Source: Undaria pinnatifida
Lineage: Eukaryota > Sar > Phaeophyceae > Laminariales > Alariaceae
Length of the DNA stretch: 64,000 nucleotides
Assembly: GCA_012845835.1 (NCBI GenBank)
Contig: JABAKD010000008.1
Span: forward strand, 14,826,223 to 14,890,222
Direction of reading: 5' to 3'
The notes under the pieces were generated by a model that ran no database searches, was not told where the DNA came from, and saw only the letters and a program-made list of their open reading frames with translations. Shown here piece after piece: positions 45,601 to 58,045 of the stretch. Both the position numbers and the translations under genes were made by a program. The stretch's first letter is position 1; each line of letters opens with the position of its first letter.

Positions 45601-48480
45601 AGCTGCGCCGGTTATGCTCTTGCTTTGCTGATAACGGTTTATATACCGCGCTGGTCGACGCGACTATGTCGTCCAGAGTCGCGTTCGCTTTAGATTTTGA
45701 TTTCTGTTTTTTTACAGCTCAAGTATGCTTTTGTTTTGCTGATCGCGGTTGATATACAGCTGCGCCAGATATATTTTGCTTTGCTGATCGCGGTTGATAC
45801 CGCCCGCGTCGACATGGCTGTGTCATCCAGAAGTGCTTTCGCTTTCGATTTCGATGCTGTTGTATGCAGATATACCGCCCTGGTGACATGCACCTGCACC
45901 ACATACGCCTTCGCTCTATTCATCGCGGTTGATATACGGCGCAGGTGAAATACAGCTGCGCCAGATATGCTTTTGTTTTGCTGATCGTGGTTGATATACC
46001 GCTCTGGTCGACACGGTTGCATTTTTTACTAGTGCTTTCGCTTCAGGTTTTTATTGCGGCTGGTGTTAGCGACAACACGCTGTTGATATACATCTGCGCC
46101 ATATATGTTTCTGCTTTGCTGATCACGGTTGATATAACGCTCTGCTCGACACGGCCGTGTCGTCCAGAACGGCTTCGCTTTAAGTTTTAGATTCCTGTTG
46201 ACGTACAGCTATACCGCGCTGGTGACATACATCTGCGCCAGATATTTTTCTTGCGGCTGATCGCGGACGATATACCGCTCCGGTCGACTCGGCTGTATTG
46301 TCCAAAACGGCATCGCTTTAAGCTTTCGATATCTCTTGATATACAGCTGCGCTAGATATGCTTCCGCTATGCTGATTGCAGTTGATGTTGCGCGCTGTTG
46401 ATATCCAACTGCGCTCTGGCTGACACGGGCGTGTCGTCCAGAGCTGCTTCGCTTTAACTTTTTTATTGCTGTTGACATACAGCTATACCGCGCTGGTGAC
46501 ATACATCTGCACCAGGAATGGTTCTTGCTGCTGATCGCGGTTGATCTATCGCCCTGGTCGACACGGCTGCGTCATCCAGAACGGTTTCGCTTCAAGCTTT
46601 TGATGGCTGTTGATATAAAGCTGCGCCAGATATATATGCTTCCGCTGTGCCGATAGCGGCTGAAGTTCCGCGCTGTTGATATACAGTTGTGCCAGATCCT
46701 ATTTCCCTTTGCTGATCGCGGTTGGTATACCGTGGTGTTGATATACAGCTGCGCCGGGTATGCTTTTGCTTTGCTGATCGCGGTTGATATACCGCGCTGG
46801 TCGGCGCGGCCGTTTCGCCCAGCGGTGCTTTTGCTTAGTATTGTGATTGCTGTTGACATTCGGCTGCGCCAGATATGTTTTCGCTTTGCTGACTGCGGTT
46901 GATATACCGCGCTGGTGATATACAGCTGCGCCAGATATGCTTTTGCTTTACTGAACGCGGTTGATATACCACGCTGGTGATATACAGTTGCTCCATATAT
47001 GCCTTTGCTTTGCTGATCGCGGTTGATGTACTGCCCTCGTCGGCTGCGTCGTCAGCAGTGCTTTCGCTTAAAGTTTTGATTGCTATTGATACACAGATAT
47101 ACCGCGCTGCTGGTGATATACGGCTGTGCCAGAGAGTGCTAGATATGCTTCGCTTCGCTGATCGCAGTTGATATACCGCGCTGGCGATATTCAATTGCGC
47201 TAAATAGGTATTTGCTTGGCTGATCTCGCAGTTAATATTCCGCCCTGGTCGACACGGCTGCATCGTCCAGAAGTGCTTCCCCTTTAGTTTTCGATTGCTG
47301 TTGATATGCAGCTATACCGCGCTAGTGATATACAGTTGTGCCAGGTATGCTATTGCTTTGCTGATCGCGGTTGATACACCACTCTGGTCGAGACGGTTGT
47401 GTCGTCCAGAAGCGATTTCGCTTCGGTTTTCTGATTGCTGTTGATATCCCGCGCGCCAGACATTATTTTGCGTTGCTGATCGTGGTTTATATACAGTGGC
47501 ACCAAATGCGTTTTGCGTTGTTGGTTGCGGTTGATTTACGGCGGTGGTGATAGTAGCTGTGCCATATATGCCTTTGGTTCGCTGATCGCGGTGAATATAC
47601 CGCTTTGGCAGTCACGACCGTGTCGTCCAGCAGTTCTGTCGCTTTGGTGTCCTGGCCGCTGTTGATATATAGCTGCGACAGTATGTTTTGGCTTGGCTGA
47701 TCGCGGTTGATACACCAAACTTTGATATGCAGCTGTGCCAGATATACCTTCTTTCTGTTGATTGCAGTTGATATTCCGCTCTGCTCGACACGGCGGTGTG
47801 GCCCAGAAGTGTTTTCGCTTTCCTGATCGTAGTAGATATATCACTGGATTAGATGTGTTTTCGCGTTGCCGATTGGTTATGCCGCAGTGGGGACATACAC
47901 ACTTAATGGCCGGCTGGTCCAAACGTGCTTTCGCTCTGCTGATCACCATGGATGTACGGCTTTGCCAGATATGTTTTCGCGCTGCTGACCGTAGTTACAT
48001 CGCTCTGGTCGACATGACTGCGTCGTCCAGCAGCGATTTCGCTTTGTTGCTCGGGGTTGATGTGCGGCTGTTCCTCTTGTACTTTCGCTTTGCTAAAATC
48101 GCGGGCGCGGGTGTGCCTGAGGGAGTTGGTTTTGCCGATCGCTGTTGATATACAGGGGTCGCAGATATCCTTTCGCTTTGCGGATCGCGGGGTTCTACCG
48201 CTCTGGTCGACACGGTTTTGGCGTCTTGAAGGGCCTTCGCTTTGCTGTTTGTTGACATACGACTGAGCTGGGCGTATTTTGCTTTGACGATACGCGTCTA
48301 AGCGATCTCGCTGGGCCGATCGCGGTTGATGTGCCGCCCTGGTCGACTGATCGCGGGTTAATGTCCTGCCCTGGTGGACACGGCTGCGTCGTCCAGCAGT
48401 GCATCTGCTTCCTTGCTCACGGTTGATACACGGCTGGGTCAGTTAATTTTTTTGGGGGCTGGTTAGTTAGGCCGCTCATT
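42640..48480. repeat. Satellite array, unit about 230 bp, two hairpins per unit
   Basis: Degenerate tandem array. Landmarks recur at 43896, 44126, 44356 and 44584 (GCAGCTGCGCC), giving a unit near 230 bases. Each unit contains a hairpin CGACAC-GGCT-GTGTCG (often inside GTCGACACGGCTGTGTCG) and a second one GCGGT-TGATAT-ACCGC. Between them are CCAGAAGTGCTTTCGCTTT and GTTGATATACAGCTATACCGC. The adjacent pair near 43890-44330 is almost identical, so homogenisation continues; units degrade towards the right end. Many ORFs occur on both strands because the unit has few stops, but 230 is not a multiple of three, and no protein is supported. Confidence 0.9.
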
Positions 48481-50905
48481 GACATGGTGGTATTACGGTT
48501 GCGATCGGTTTCTATTGCTTCGCTCCTCGCTAGCAATATATCGCTTCCATAGGCATGGCGGTGCCAGCGGGCTTTGCGTCGCTGACTTCGGTACGGCAGT
48601 ACCAGCGGTTTTTATTCCACTGGCTTCGGTACGTTGTGCTACTACCTCGCTGGTCGCTGGTTGAGTGTAGTGGATATACCACCATCGCTGGATCGGCTTT
48701 GCCGGGGATATGTTGTCTTGCCAGTTGCTGAGGTACACAGATGGTTCGGCTGTCTTCATTGCCGCGGCTGACTTTCGGATCGCGGCTAAGATACAGCAAT
48801 GGCTGACATGGATCAGCGTTGCGACCGCAATACCACTCGTTACTGTTGATATACACTTCATGCTGACGCAGTTTAACCAGAGGCGAATGCGTGTGTCGCG
48901 GGTTGCGGGGTTACACAGCTAGGGTTGGTGTGCTGACAACGTCGTTGCAGTCGATACGGCATATATCTCGGATGCCGATGCCGCTGCTCCTTTGTCTTCT
49001 CACCGACGCGCGCGGGTTACGGTTTAATAATGGGCGGGGTTACCATGTGGCAGGTTATCCCGCTTCTGCTTCGAGAGATAGAGACTTTGCGAAACAAGAT
49101 CGGAACGAACTCATGGTCTAACTTCGCTGGTTGCTGGTTGGTTGCGGTTGACACACGTGTCTTGCTGGTTGCTGTGTTCATCCAGATGTTGACGATTATC
49201 TTCGTGCCGCTACTGCTTCACGGCTCGCGGTTGAACGCGGTTGAGACACAGTTGTCGCTGACATGGGTCAGGGCGGCGACCGCTATACCGACCGCTACAC
49301 CGACCGCTACACCGACCGCTATACCGAACGCTGTACCGCTCTTTACTGTGATATACAGTTTATGCTGATGCAGTTTCATCAGGGATGGCTGCACGTTTCG
49401 CTTGTTGCGGTGGTTACACAGCTATCGTTGACGCGCCGATCGAACAGTTATCACTGGCTCGGCTGCACCAGATGCTTTTGCTTCGAGGATTGCTGCGGGT
49501 ACTAATACCCCCTTTAGGACTTCGTAGAGCAACGTTGACGAATATAACTGGCAATTGCAGGGTCGGCCACACGACGTTACGCGGGCTGCTAGCTTAAGGA
49601 GTGGAGATTTCCATGTGCGACTCCAACGCAAGAAGCTGCGCGATACGCGCGTAGCATGAAACATCGTGTGCTGCGCACTCATGCTATGAAAATGACCGCC
49701 TTTGTTACTTGATTTATAGCTATGCGTGGGCTCCGAAAGGAGTAATGTCGGTATTAATGTGGGTATACAGCTGTCGTTGACACACGGCTGTATGGATATG
49801 CAACCATCATTGGCACTGTTGTGCCAGAGATGGTTTCACTTTGCTGATTACTGTTGAGATACAGCTGTGCCAAAAGTGCTTTCGCTTTGCGGGTCGCTGC
49901 TAACATACAGCTATCGCCAACACGGATGTGTTGTCACTGTTGCCTCGCTATTCGCCGTTAATAGTCGTTGATCACTGTCGCTGCTGATATACAGCGGTTA
50001 ACGGCACGGCTGTCATATTGGCTGTTGCGTTGCTAATTGCTGTTACACGACGACCTTCGGCGCGGGCTATTGACTGTTGCTTCGCTGATCGATGTTGGTA
50101 TACAACAATCTCCGGCGCGGCCGTGCCGGAACTGCTGTGTGATTGCTGACGTGGCCGGGGTATGGTTGCTGTGGCTTCGCTAGTCGCTGTCGGTATACAG
50201 TAAACACGGGCACGGTTGTGCCAGAGGCTGTACCTCGCTGACCTCGGCGTGGCAGTGCCAGGGGCTTCTGGTTGGCGCATCTCGCCCCGGCGGTGCTGGA
50301 GGCTTTGGTTTTGCTGATCTCTATAGATATACAGCTATTACTGGTACCGCGGTGTTATTTCTGGGCCGCTGCAGTTGATTTGTATGTTGCTGATTATAGT
50401 TTCTGGGTGCTGTCAATATATAAAAGCTATCGATTACACGACTGCGTCCATACATAATGGCCGCTGCTTCGTGGATTGAGGTTGATATGCCATCATCGCT
50501 AGCACGGTGGTGCCGGAGATGCTTTTGCCTAGCTGATTGCTGAGGTCAAACAGATACTGACGCCTGTCTTCGTCGCCGCTGTTGCTTCGCAAGTCGCGGT
50601 TGACAGACAGTTATGGCTGACATGGGGTCAGAGTTGCGACCGCTATACCGCTTGTTACTCTGTTAATATTCATGTAATGCTTACGCAGTTTTATCAGAGG
50701 TGATGGTGTGTATCGCTGGTGGTAGGGATCACACATCTATGGTTGATGTGCTGACAACGTGGTTTCAGTCGACACTGCATACATTTCAACGGATACCGAG
50801 ACGGCTGCCCTCATATCTTCCTACATCCTCGCGGGGGCTACGGTTTGATAATGGGCGGGTGTCGCGGTGTGGCGGGTAAACCCGCTGCTGCTGCGAGGAC
50901 TTGAC
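48481..50905. repeat. Second long-unit repeat next to the satellite
   Basis: A block at about 48770-49100 (CTGACATGG, TACTGTTGATATACACTT, GCTGACAACGTCGTTGCAGT, TACGGTTTAATAATGGGCGG) recurs in order at about 50600-50910 with many substitutions, and a partial copy lies at 49240-49450. GATATACAGCT motifs link it to the 230-bp satellite. No gene. Confidence 0.7.
49281..49336. repeat. 12-bp minisatellite (GACCGCTAYACC)
   Basis: About four and a half units of ACCGCTATACCG/ACCGCTACACCG, inside the second repeat family. Confidence 0.9.
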
Positions 50906-52130
50906 ACGCTAAACACAGCTCGTCCACAACCCAGTACAGCTACCTTTCGACGTTCCCATCCCCGGGCCTCTCCCCACGTGATATGGGCGTACATGCACCG
51001 GCAGGGTGTCCGCCGCGACGGGTGGCTGGGAAAATCGCTGGCCCAGCAGCCCCCAACCACCCCCGATCTGGGCGCAGCGGGAAAAAGCACGCAACGCCCG
51101 CGCGCCAGGGGGGTTGGAGGTCGGGACGAAGTCGGGGTCGCCGGGGAGGCGGCGACCGCGGCCTCTTGCTCCTCCTGCCATTCCGCCGCCCGCCCCTCGT
51201 CCTCCCGGGTGATAGCTGAGCGGGCTGACTATAAATCTCAGTTGCAGGCCCTGTTTACTTTTCATTTTTTTTTTTTTTTTTTTTTTGCTAGCTACTGATA
51301 GTATCACAGACACATGCGTGACTCATGGCAGCTGTTCCTATTTCGTTACATCTTACTTTCGCTGTTAGGCAATGGTAGGTAGGAGTGGCCCGGAGTCGCG
51401 CTGTTAATGTCTGTGCTACCGTCAGGTTTTCTCAATGGATTGGCTGGACACACAGCATCACTTCGACGCTCGCTTAGTTGTTTAGCAGAACAAAGGGCGT
51501 GAAATTATTGCCTCCCGTTTCAAACGTACGATGCTGTGTATTGACATTCAGATAGTCTTGCATTGGCATTCGCGGTAGGTGGGCGTGGATGAATGACTCC
51601 GGCATCTAAATCATCGCCAGACTGGCGTGCGGCCTATTCTACCCCCAATTCCACAGCTTTCCGCCGACGAACATCGGTGGGGGGACACATGGGCGATTCC
51701 CAACCCCTCGAACACATTGCCTGTTTGGGCAGACGTATTTACGGACCCGATGCAATGGCCGCTCCAATGGTGGTCGTGGCATGCCCCGGCGTAGGACGCC
51801 GGCGCGGGGGGGAGCGCGTTTGCGCCGGGTTTCGTGCGCCAACACGAAGCGGCTTGGGACGAGCTCGTCCTGCAGGAACACCCACCTCGTGACGAGCTTA
51901 CATCATGCTGCTGTTTGGAACGTGGAACAAGCACTACTGAAGTACCATGTATGTTTTACGGTGACCGCTGCTGCTTTTGCGGGGAGCACCTACAAAGCCA
52001 GTGACGGTGCTTCTAAGCGAACGCAAACGTAGGCTAATCCTAATTGATTTACCACACCCGCCGGTCCTTCGCCTCGTGCACGCCACTGTATGGAAACAAT
52101 TTAGAAGAAGTTTGGGTGAGACGACGACCC
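50906..52130. other. No gene recognised; GC-rich islands
   Basis: GC-rich ORFs on both strands at 50867-51313 and 51593-51934 compete with one another and show no domain. A run of 22 T lies at 51265-51286 and could be the A-tail of an old minus-strand retroposon insertion, or simple slippage. Confidence 0.4.
51265..51286. repeat. Poly-T tract (22)
   Basis: Uninterrupted run of T following CTTTTCA. Confidence 0.95.
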
Positions 52131-52254
52131 GGAGGTGGCTCCATGATTTGGAACCGGTGAATTACTTAGAGAATCTAGGCCACGTCGATCATTGTGCCTG
52201 TTTCCCACGAACCCAAAGCCAGAGAACATACGACGTACGTTGAAGGAGAAATAC
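52131..52254 (+). repeat. Dispersed repeat, copy of 40.7 kb
   Basis: Second copy of 40655-40780, with a short extra string in the CATACG...TTGAAGG part. Flanking sequences differ on both sides. Confidence 0.85.
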
Positions 52255-52689
52255 TGGCAATCCCACCCACCCAGCTTATGCATGCATTAGTTTCTTGTTT
52301 TACAACCTTTGCGGACCGGAGAAGTCTGCGAGGTCCTTGCCACACTCAGCCGCGTGGGAAAGCAACCACGGATGTCTTCAAATTGATCCGAGAGTGGAAC
52401 AAAGCGGTTGGTTCCGGCCTGATTGAGCCTATCTGAGGCACAGTACCGGAGCCACAACCATTGCCTTCAACCCCCGCCCAACGGGCAAGAACAAGAGGAA
52501 GCAGAAACAATTTCGGACCACCCTAGACATCCTGCGTGCTGAGTAGCTTCTGCGCCGTGTTTTATTTATTTTATTTCATTTCATTTTTTCCCAGGATTAG
52601 AGCCGCGCTGAGCGCTCAGCGAGGAGGTACATCCCGGGCGAGGCCCTCCTGCTTCGGGGCAGGAGGCCTCATTTAATCCTATACTTACT

Positions 52690-53330
52690 ATAGGATGATT
52701 TTAGTCAGTCTGTGGGCGGAAAATATATAACCCGTTTCTGAGGGGGACAAAATCGGACAGCTGTGGAAGGAAATGTATCAGTTTATCAAGTGAATCCTCT
52801 AAGTCGAATAACCGGCGAGGGGAGGGCGGAGGTTTTAGGGACGTGGGGGCCTGATTTTGATCAAAAGGGGAGGGAGTGGGGGCGGGATAGGTGGGGCAGC
52901 TCAATTTGTGCGTGGAAACTATATATCCTTCTTGTGGGGGAGAGGCGGGGATGTGGCGGGGGGCGGGAGGGGAGGGCTTTACGTCGCATAGATGTAGGGG
53001 TTTGCTATGCGCGTGGTGCTAGGTCTAAGCGATGGTTCGGGTGGTAGGGAAAGAGGGGGCGTCGGGGGCGAGGGTAGGTGGGAATTGCAGCAGCGGCGTG
53101 GACGGCCCTAAAACGATATTGAGGCAATATCCAGGGCGTGGAAGTGTTTATTACTCTGGCGGATTTCGATAATAGGTGGGGCGTTTAAGCAAGGGAGAGC
53201 GAAGATAAAAAAGAGGGTGGGGGGGGAAAGGGTTTTGAAGAGGTTTAGGTCACATATAATATTAAAATACACTCCAGCGAAGAGATCAAGGATTGGTCAA
53301 AACTGATCTTGGCAACATTGTGTGTGATCC
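52690..53330 (-). repeat. C-rich dispersed repeat family, reversed copy
   Basis: Here the tracts are G-rich on the plus strand. The reversed diagnostic strings are present: AAAATATATAACCCGTTTCTGA, GATCAAAAGGGG, GTGGTGCTAGGTCTAAGCGA and AATACACTCCAGC. The order is the mirror image of 13270-14045 and 22370-24010. Confidence 0.8.
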
Positions 53331-54619
53331 TCCGATGAATCTGACGGTCGTAGCGAGAAGACACCTCTTTATATCATCCGCAAGGTAATGTTTATTAGTC
53401 TAGAAGGTTTGACGTTACATGTAGTATGCAACCCAGTTAATAACTGTAGTAAACAACGTGTTGAAAGCCTCATAATTTGTTCTTGTACATGGATCGAAAG
53501 ATGGAATATTTCAATCGATAGGTACAATAATGTAGATACCATTATTTTCTAAGATCGCTAACTATATGAATGAGATAGATATTTCTAAATACAACAGGCG
53601 AAGTGATTTGGTCGTGCAATGTCACCGTCATTGAGAACGAAAGGGAGAAATGCAAATCGTTAGTGTTTTGAAAGGAACGCTTAGTGAATGTCCTTGAAAC
53701 CTACACATGATCACACTCTGCCCAAAACAATGTATGTATCCTGGTCGAGCTGCCTGCCACCTTCGCCGCTCTCGGCGCCATCTTACAAGCTTTCCCCGCT
53801 CTATGTCCCTGTGGGCCCCGTCTCCCTCGCCGAGAGATGCAAGCCGTGACCCTTGGCGCTTGTTTCAACACTCGGCTGCTCCCGGCCACTCGGCTGCTCC
53901 CGGCCTCTACTTCCCAGCCTCCTCCTGCTGGCATCCGCTCTGTCCAGCAATAAAATACCGGCATACCAGGTATGTCTTTTTGTTCAAGTAAAAACGGTCC
54001 TTACATTTGGACACGTATAGTTTTCCCCGAAAGAGAAAAAAAAGCACACCGGGTCATCCACGCCCGAAGGCGCTTTCGCTCCTGCCTCGACGAATGGCCG
54101 CCCGTTGCGAAGGGACAGCGCAGGATCGTTTACCCTTGTCCGCACGCATGCCCACGTACCCACGTCGAGATTCGGAGCGGAAACGGCCCAGGGCGGCCCG
54201 CCCCCAAACCCCACACCAATCCGATCCTCACGTGTGCTGCTGCTACTACTGCTGTATGTTGCTGCCACAGCTGCTGTTGTGATGCTGCTGAGGTTAATGT
54301 ACTACTGGCGGTTTCTGCTTCTGCTGCTGTGCTGCTGCTGAGGTTAGTTGAGTAACGAGCCATGTTTTTACAAGCAAAACAACGGAGAACAAAAAGAAGT
54401 AAAAGCCTAAAACACTCGTCCGCCGGAGAGTGGCGAGCCAAAAAAGAAGACAATATTTTACATGTGATCAAATCAATAACACGCGCGAATGACATTCCGC
54501 AAAATATGTTCAACTACTGTATAGGCTTTTAGCGAAACATAGATGTAGCGCGCAGCTTGCAAAGTTAAGTGTTCAATAATTCATCGGTCATACTCACAGC
54601 TGACGCTTTTCATTTTCAT
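53331..54619. other. No gene; small triplet runs
   Basis: ORFs on opposite strands at 53701-53991 and 53972-54513 overlap and contradict each other. CTGCTG runs at 54237-54345 explain the Cys- and Leu-rich translations. A short duplicated CACTCGGCTGCTCCCGGC string lies at 53870-53908. Confidence 0.45.
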
Positions 54620-54915
54620 TTTTATATTGAAAATACACTCCAGCTGTGAGGTCGAATATTTTGTCGAAACTCATATTTGCAAGCTGTGTGTGATACTCCG
54701 ATCGCGCGTATTACGGGTTGTGCGTTCTCATTAAGGATATAAGTCGGCGACCGCCCTTGCAACTACAGTGTAGCTATTAGGGTCGGCAGGGTGATGTTAG
54801 TCGGTCTGTGCGCGGAAACCAGAAAACCCGTTTCAATTTTGATAAAATATACGTATACAGCTTGCAAAGATGAGTTTTGACAAAATCTTCGATCTCACAG
54901 CTGGAGCGTATTTTC
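54620..54915. repeat. C-rich family ends in inverted arrangement
   Basis: AAATACACTCCAGCTGTGAG to GCAAGCTGTGTGTGA at 54627-54693 is the reverse complement of GCTTGCAAAGATGAG to CACAGCTGGAGCGTATTTT at 54860-54915. The family's right-end sequence is thus present twice, facing outwards, around about 160 bases. Confidence 0.75.
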
Positions 54916-54989
54916 ATTTTTTTGTAATATTGTATACTTCCTGCAGTTAGTTCGGTGTTCGGTTTGTGCAATGAATTGACAAGACATGT

Positions 54990-55165
54990 CATCATCACAA
55001 TGTGCCACTACTCCTACTACACCTACTTCTGCTCCTTCCACTACTACTACTCCTTCTACTAATACTACTACTGCTGCTACTACTGCCACTATTGCTACTA
55101 CTGCTGCTGCTACCAATGCTACTACAATCACTACTACTACCGCTACAACTACCGCTGCTGCACCT
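54990..55165. repeat. Imperfect ACT/GCT trinucleotide repeat
   Basis: A run of CTA, CTG and related triplets, which reads as poly-Thr/Ala in one plus frame and poly-Ser on the minus strand. The 169-residue frame at 55002-55511 owes its length to this run; the part after it has no domain I recognise. Confidence 0.9.
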
Positions 55166-55559
55166 TAGTAGTGACATGAAGGTAGCTAGACAGCTACGAC
55201 ACTACTCGCACGAGAGAATGTCTGAAAGTGGAAGAAGACGGTGGTTGCCGGACAACGCAAGTATTCACACCACAAGTTGGGTACTGAGGTGGGCAATGAA
55301 TATCGCACTGATCCTCCCTGTTGATCCCCATGTTGTCGGCATTGTCGTCGGAGGAGGGATGGTGAGGTTGGGAAGAGGTGCGACGGGCGACGACAGCCGC
55401 GGAGTACTCGTATATTCATACGGCGTTGAATTTGCGGACCGGATTTTTTATAAGTTTTGCAGCCGTTTCGAATGCAGCGGAATACGTATCGTTTTATCTG
55501 TAGTGTGGTAGCGTGATTATATCATGTGCGAGTTATGCGTGACGCATCTGTGAAATGTC

Positions 55560-56480
55560 AGTCGCGCACTTTAATACAACACTGTTGACCCTAGTAAAAG
55601 CTACTCTGTAGTTCTAATGGGAGTCGGTGACCGGACACGCACCCAGTCGATCGGAGTATCACACACAATTTCCATATGTTTGTTTCGACGAAATGGGCCA
55701 TGTCACAGCTGGAATGTACTTGTATGTTTCGTATTATTTTGGTGTTATGGTGTCGCTGCCATTTATAAAAAACGGAAAATAAACAAAGGCGTAGCTCACT
55801 TGCTATTGGTGTCCACTGAATTTCAAGCTGTTTATGGGCGTCACGCGGAATAAAAAATCGACCTAAAGCTGTAAAAGATCCACTTTCCCCACGACCCCCC
55901 CCCCCCCCCCCCCCCCTTCCCCCACCCCTTCGAACACCTCGCCCTCTCCTCACTGACTGGTTGTACGACTCACAGGGTATACATGATGACCTGACGCATT
56001 CCTTCCTTAACCGTCAGATTTGCCTCCTTAAAGCATATATAGTTTCCGTTCACAGATTGAGGTGCCCCGGCTGCTCCCCCCCGCGCCCCCCCGCTTCTTC
56101 TTGTTCAAACCCAGGCCCCAACGCCCTTAAAAAATCCGCCCTCCCCTCATCGGTTGCACGACTTACAGCATGCACTTCACAAACTGATGCATTTCCTTCC
56201 ACAGCTTTCATATTTTGTCCCCCTCAAAAAACGGGTTTTATAGGTCTCACGCACAGGGTGATGTCAGACTGACTAACATCACCCTGTTGACCCTGGTACA
56301 AGCTACACCGTAGTTCCAAGGTGAGTCACCGACCTATATCCTTAACGAGGACACGCACCAAGTAATACACGAGATCGGAGTATCACACACAGCTTGCAAC
56401 CATGAGTTTGGAAAAAAGTCTTCGATCTCACAGCTGGAGTGTAATTTTATTCTTACCCGGTATAAAATACTATAATAGAT
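55560..56480 (+). repeat. C-rich dispersed repeat family, two partial copies
   Basis: Contains the strings CTGTTGACCCTRGTA, GATCGGAGTATCACACACA and CACAGCTGGA(A/G)TGTA twice (about 55580-55730 and 56280-56440), with a long C tract at 55897-55915. Confidence 0.75.
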
Positions 56481-56779
56481 ACGAAAGAAGATTGAAAGAG
56501 CTGTAATATAGAACCTATGTACCAGAGAATATCCACGGAAACATCTGCATTTCCTCGATATGTTGCTAGCAAGCGACCAGCACAACAAACTTCAGTATGC
56601 GAGCAATACCGCATTCAGCTCTGGAAAAATGGCAGAAGAAGCACAGCTCTGGTAATGACGTTGGCAAACAGAGGGGACGCATGCTATGGTATGCCAGGGG
56701 TGCATACTAGTATAGTTTGATCGTATTCTTGGAATATGGTTTCTTTCAATAGAAAAATAAACATGCCCATTCTATACCG
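56481..56779. other. No feature seen
   Basis: Short interval between C-rich repeats with one 67-codon ORF and no recognisable motif. Confidence 0.4.
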
Positions 56780-58045
56780 ATCCCCCCCCCCCCCCCCCCT
56801 TTCCGCCTAGGTTGTCCAAACGCCCCACTCACAATCGAATTCGGGCAGAGAAATAAACACCTATACGCAGTTGATATCACGTCATTATCCTTCGGACCAT
56901 CCATGACGTACTTTTCATTCTTTCACCCCACCCCCCCCAATCCCCCCCCCCTCCAACGTCCCCTCTTTTCCAACCACCCGCACGATCGCCAAGACCTAGC
57001 AACACGCGTATAACAAGCCCCTATATATCTTTGATCTCACGGCTGGAGTGTATTTGAATATTATTGTGACCTAAATCTCCTTAAAAAAAATCTCCCTCCT
57101 CCCCCCCCACCTTCTAGCTCTCCCTTTCTCAAACGCCCCACCTAATATTGAAATCCGGCAGAAAAATAAACACTTCACGGACTGGATATCACCTCATTAT
57201 CTTTTTAGAACCATCCATGCCGCTGCTTCCCCCCCCCCCCCCGCCCCGAACGCCCCCTTCTTCCACACCACCCACACCATCGCCTAGACCTAGCACCACA
57301 CGTATAACAAACCCCTCACCTAAAAACCTTCCTTCCCCTTCCCCCCCCCCCCCCGCCCCCGCCCCCCACCTCCACAAACCTCCCCACTCCATCTCAACCC
57401 CACCCCCTCGAACACTCCGCCCTCTCTCTACTCACCGATTATACGGCTTACCCCAGGATATACATGATCAACTGATGCATTCTTTCCAAAACCGCCACAT
57501 TTGTCCCCTCAAAAAAATGTTAAACGTTTCCACACCCAGATTGAGCTGCCCCACACGCCCCACCCCCGCCCCAACCCCCACCCTATGATAAACTGGTATT
57601 TATCCCCTTGAAAGGATCTATAGCTCACAGGCACAAATTGCCCGCCCGTCCGCCCACCCCCCGCCCCCCCCCTTCTCCCCCCCCTCCAACCCCGCTCGCT
57701 TTTGATCAAAACCAGGCCCCCACGTCCTTCAAAACTCCGCCCCCCCCCTCACCGGTTATTCGACTTACAGGATTCACTTGATAAACGGATACATTTCCCT
57801 CCACGGCTGTCAGATTTGTCCCCCTCAGAAACGGGTTTTATAGTTTCCGCGCACAGACTGACTAACATCACCCTGTTGACCCTGATAGCTACACTGTAGT
57901 TGTAAGGGTAGTCGCCGACCTATATCCTTAACGAGGACACACAACTCGTAATACGCGCGATCGGAGCATCACACACAGCTTGCAAAGATGAGTTTCGACG
58001 AAACCTTCGATCTCACAGCTGGAGTGTATTTTCATTTTTTGTAAT
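56780..58045 (+). repeat. C-rich dispersed repeat family, fuller copy
   Basis: Follows the same order as 22660-24010: C tract, CATTATCCTTCGGACCATCCATG, GATCGCCAAGACCTAGCAACA, TTTGATCTCACGGCTGGAGTG, further C tracts, TTTTATAGTTTCCGCGCACAG, CTTGCAAAGATGAGTTTCGACG and CACAGCTGGAGTGTATTTTC. This makes it a good reference copy for defining the family. Confidence 0.85.

Noticed and set aside
42651-47949. Series of minus-strand ORFs of 90-189 codons with repeated VDQGG and SCISPARYSC strings
   Set aside because: They are translations of the satellite, whose period is not a multiple of three. The same peptides recur in broken order with stops between them.
42640-48480. CRISPR-like array
   Set aside because: Units are contiguous and diverged with no constant short repeat and unique spacers; this is a eukaryotic satellite.
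55002-55511. 169-codon ORF starting in the ACT repeat
   Set aside because: The first third is poly-Leu from the triplet run and the rest has no recognisable domain.
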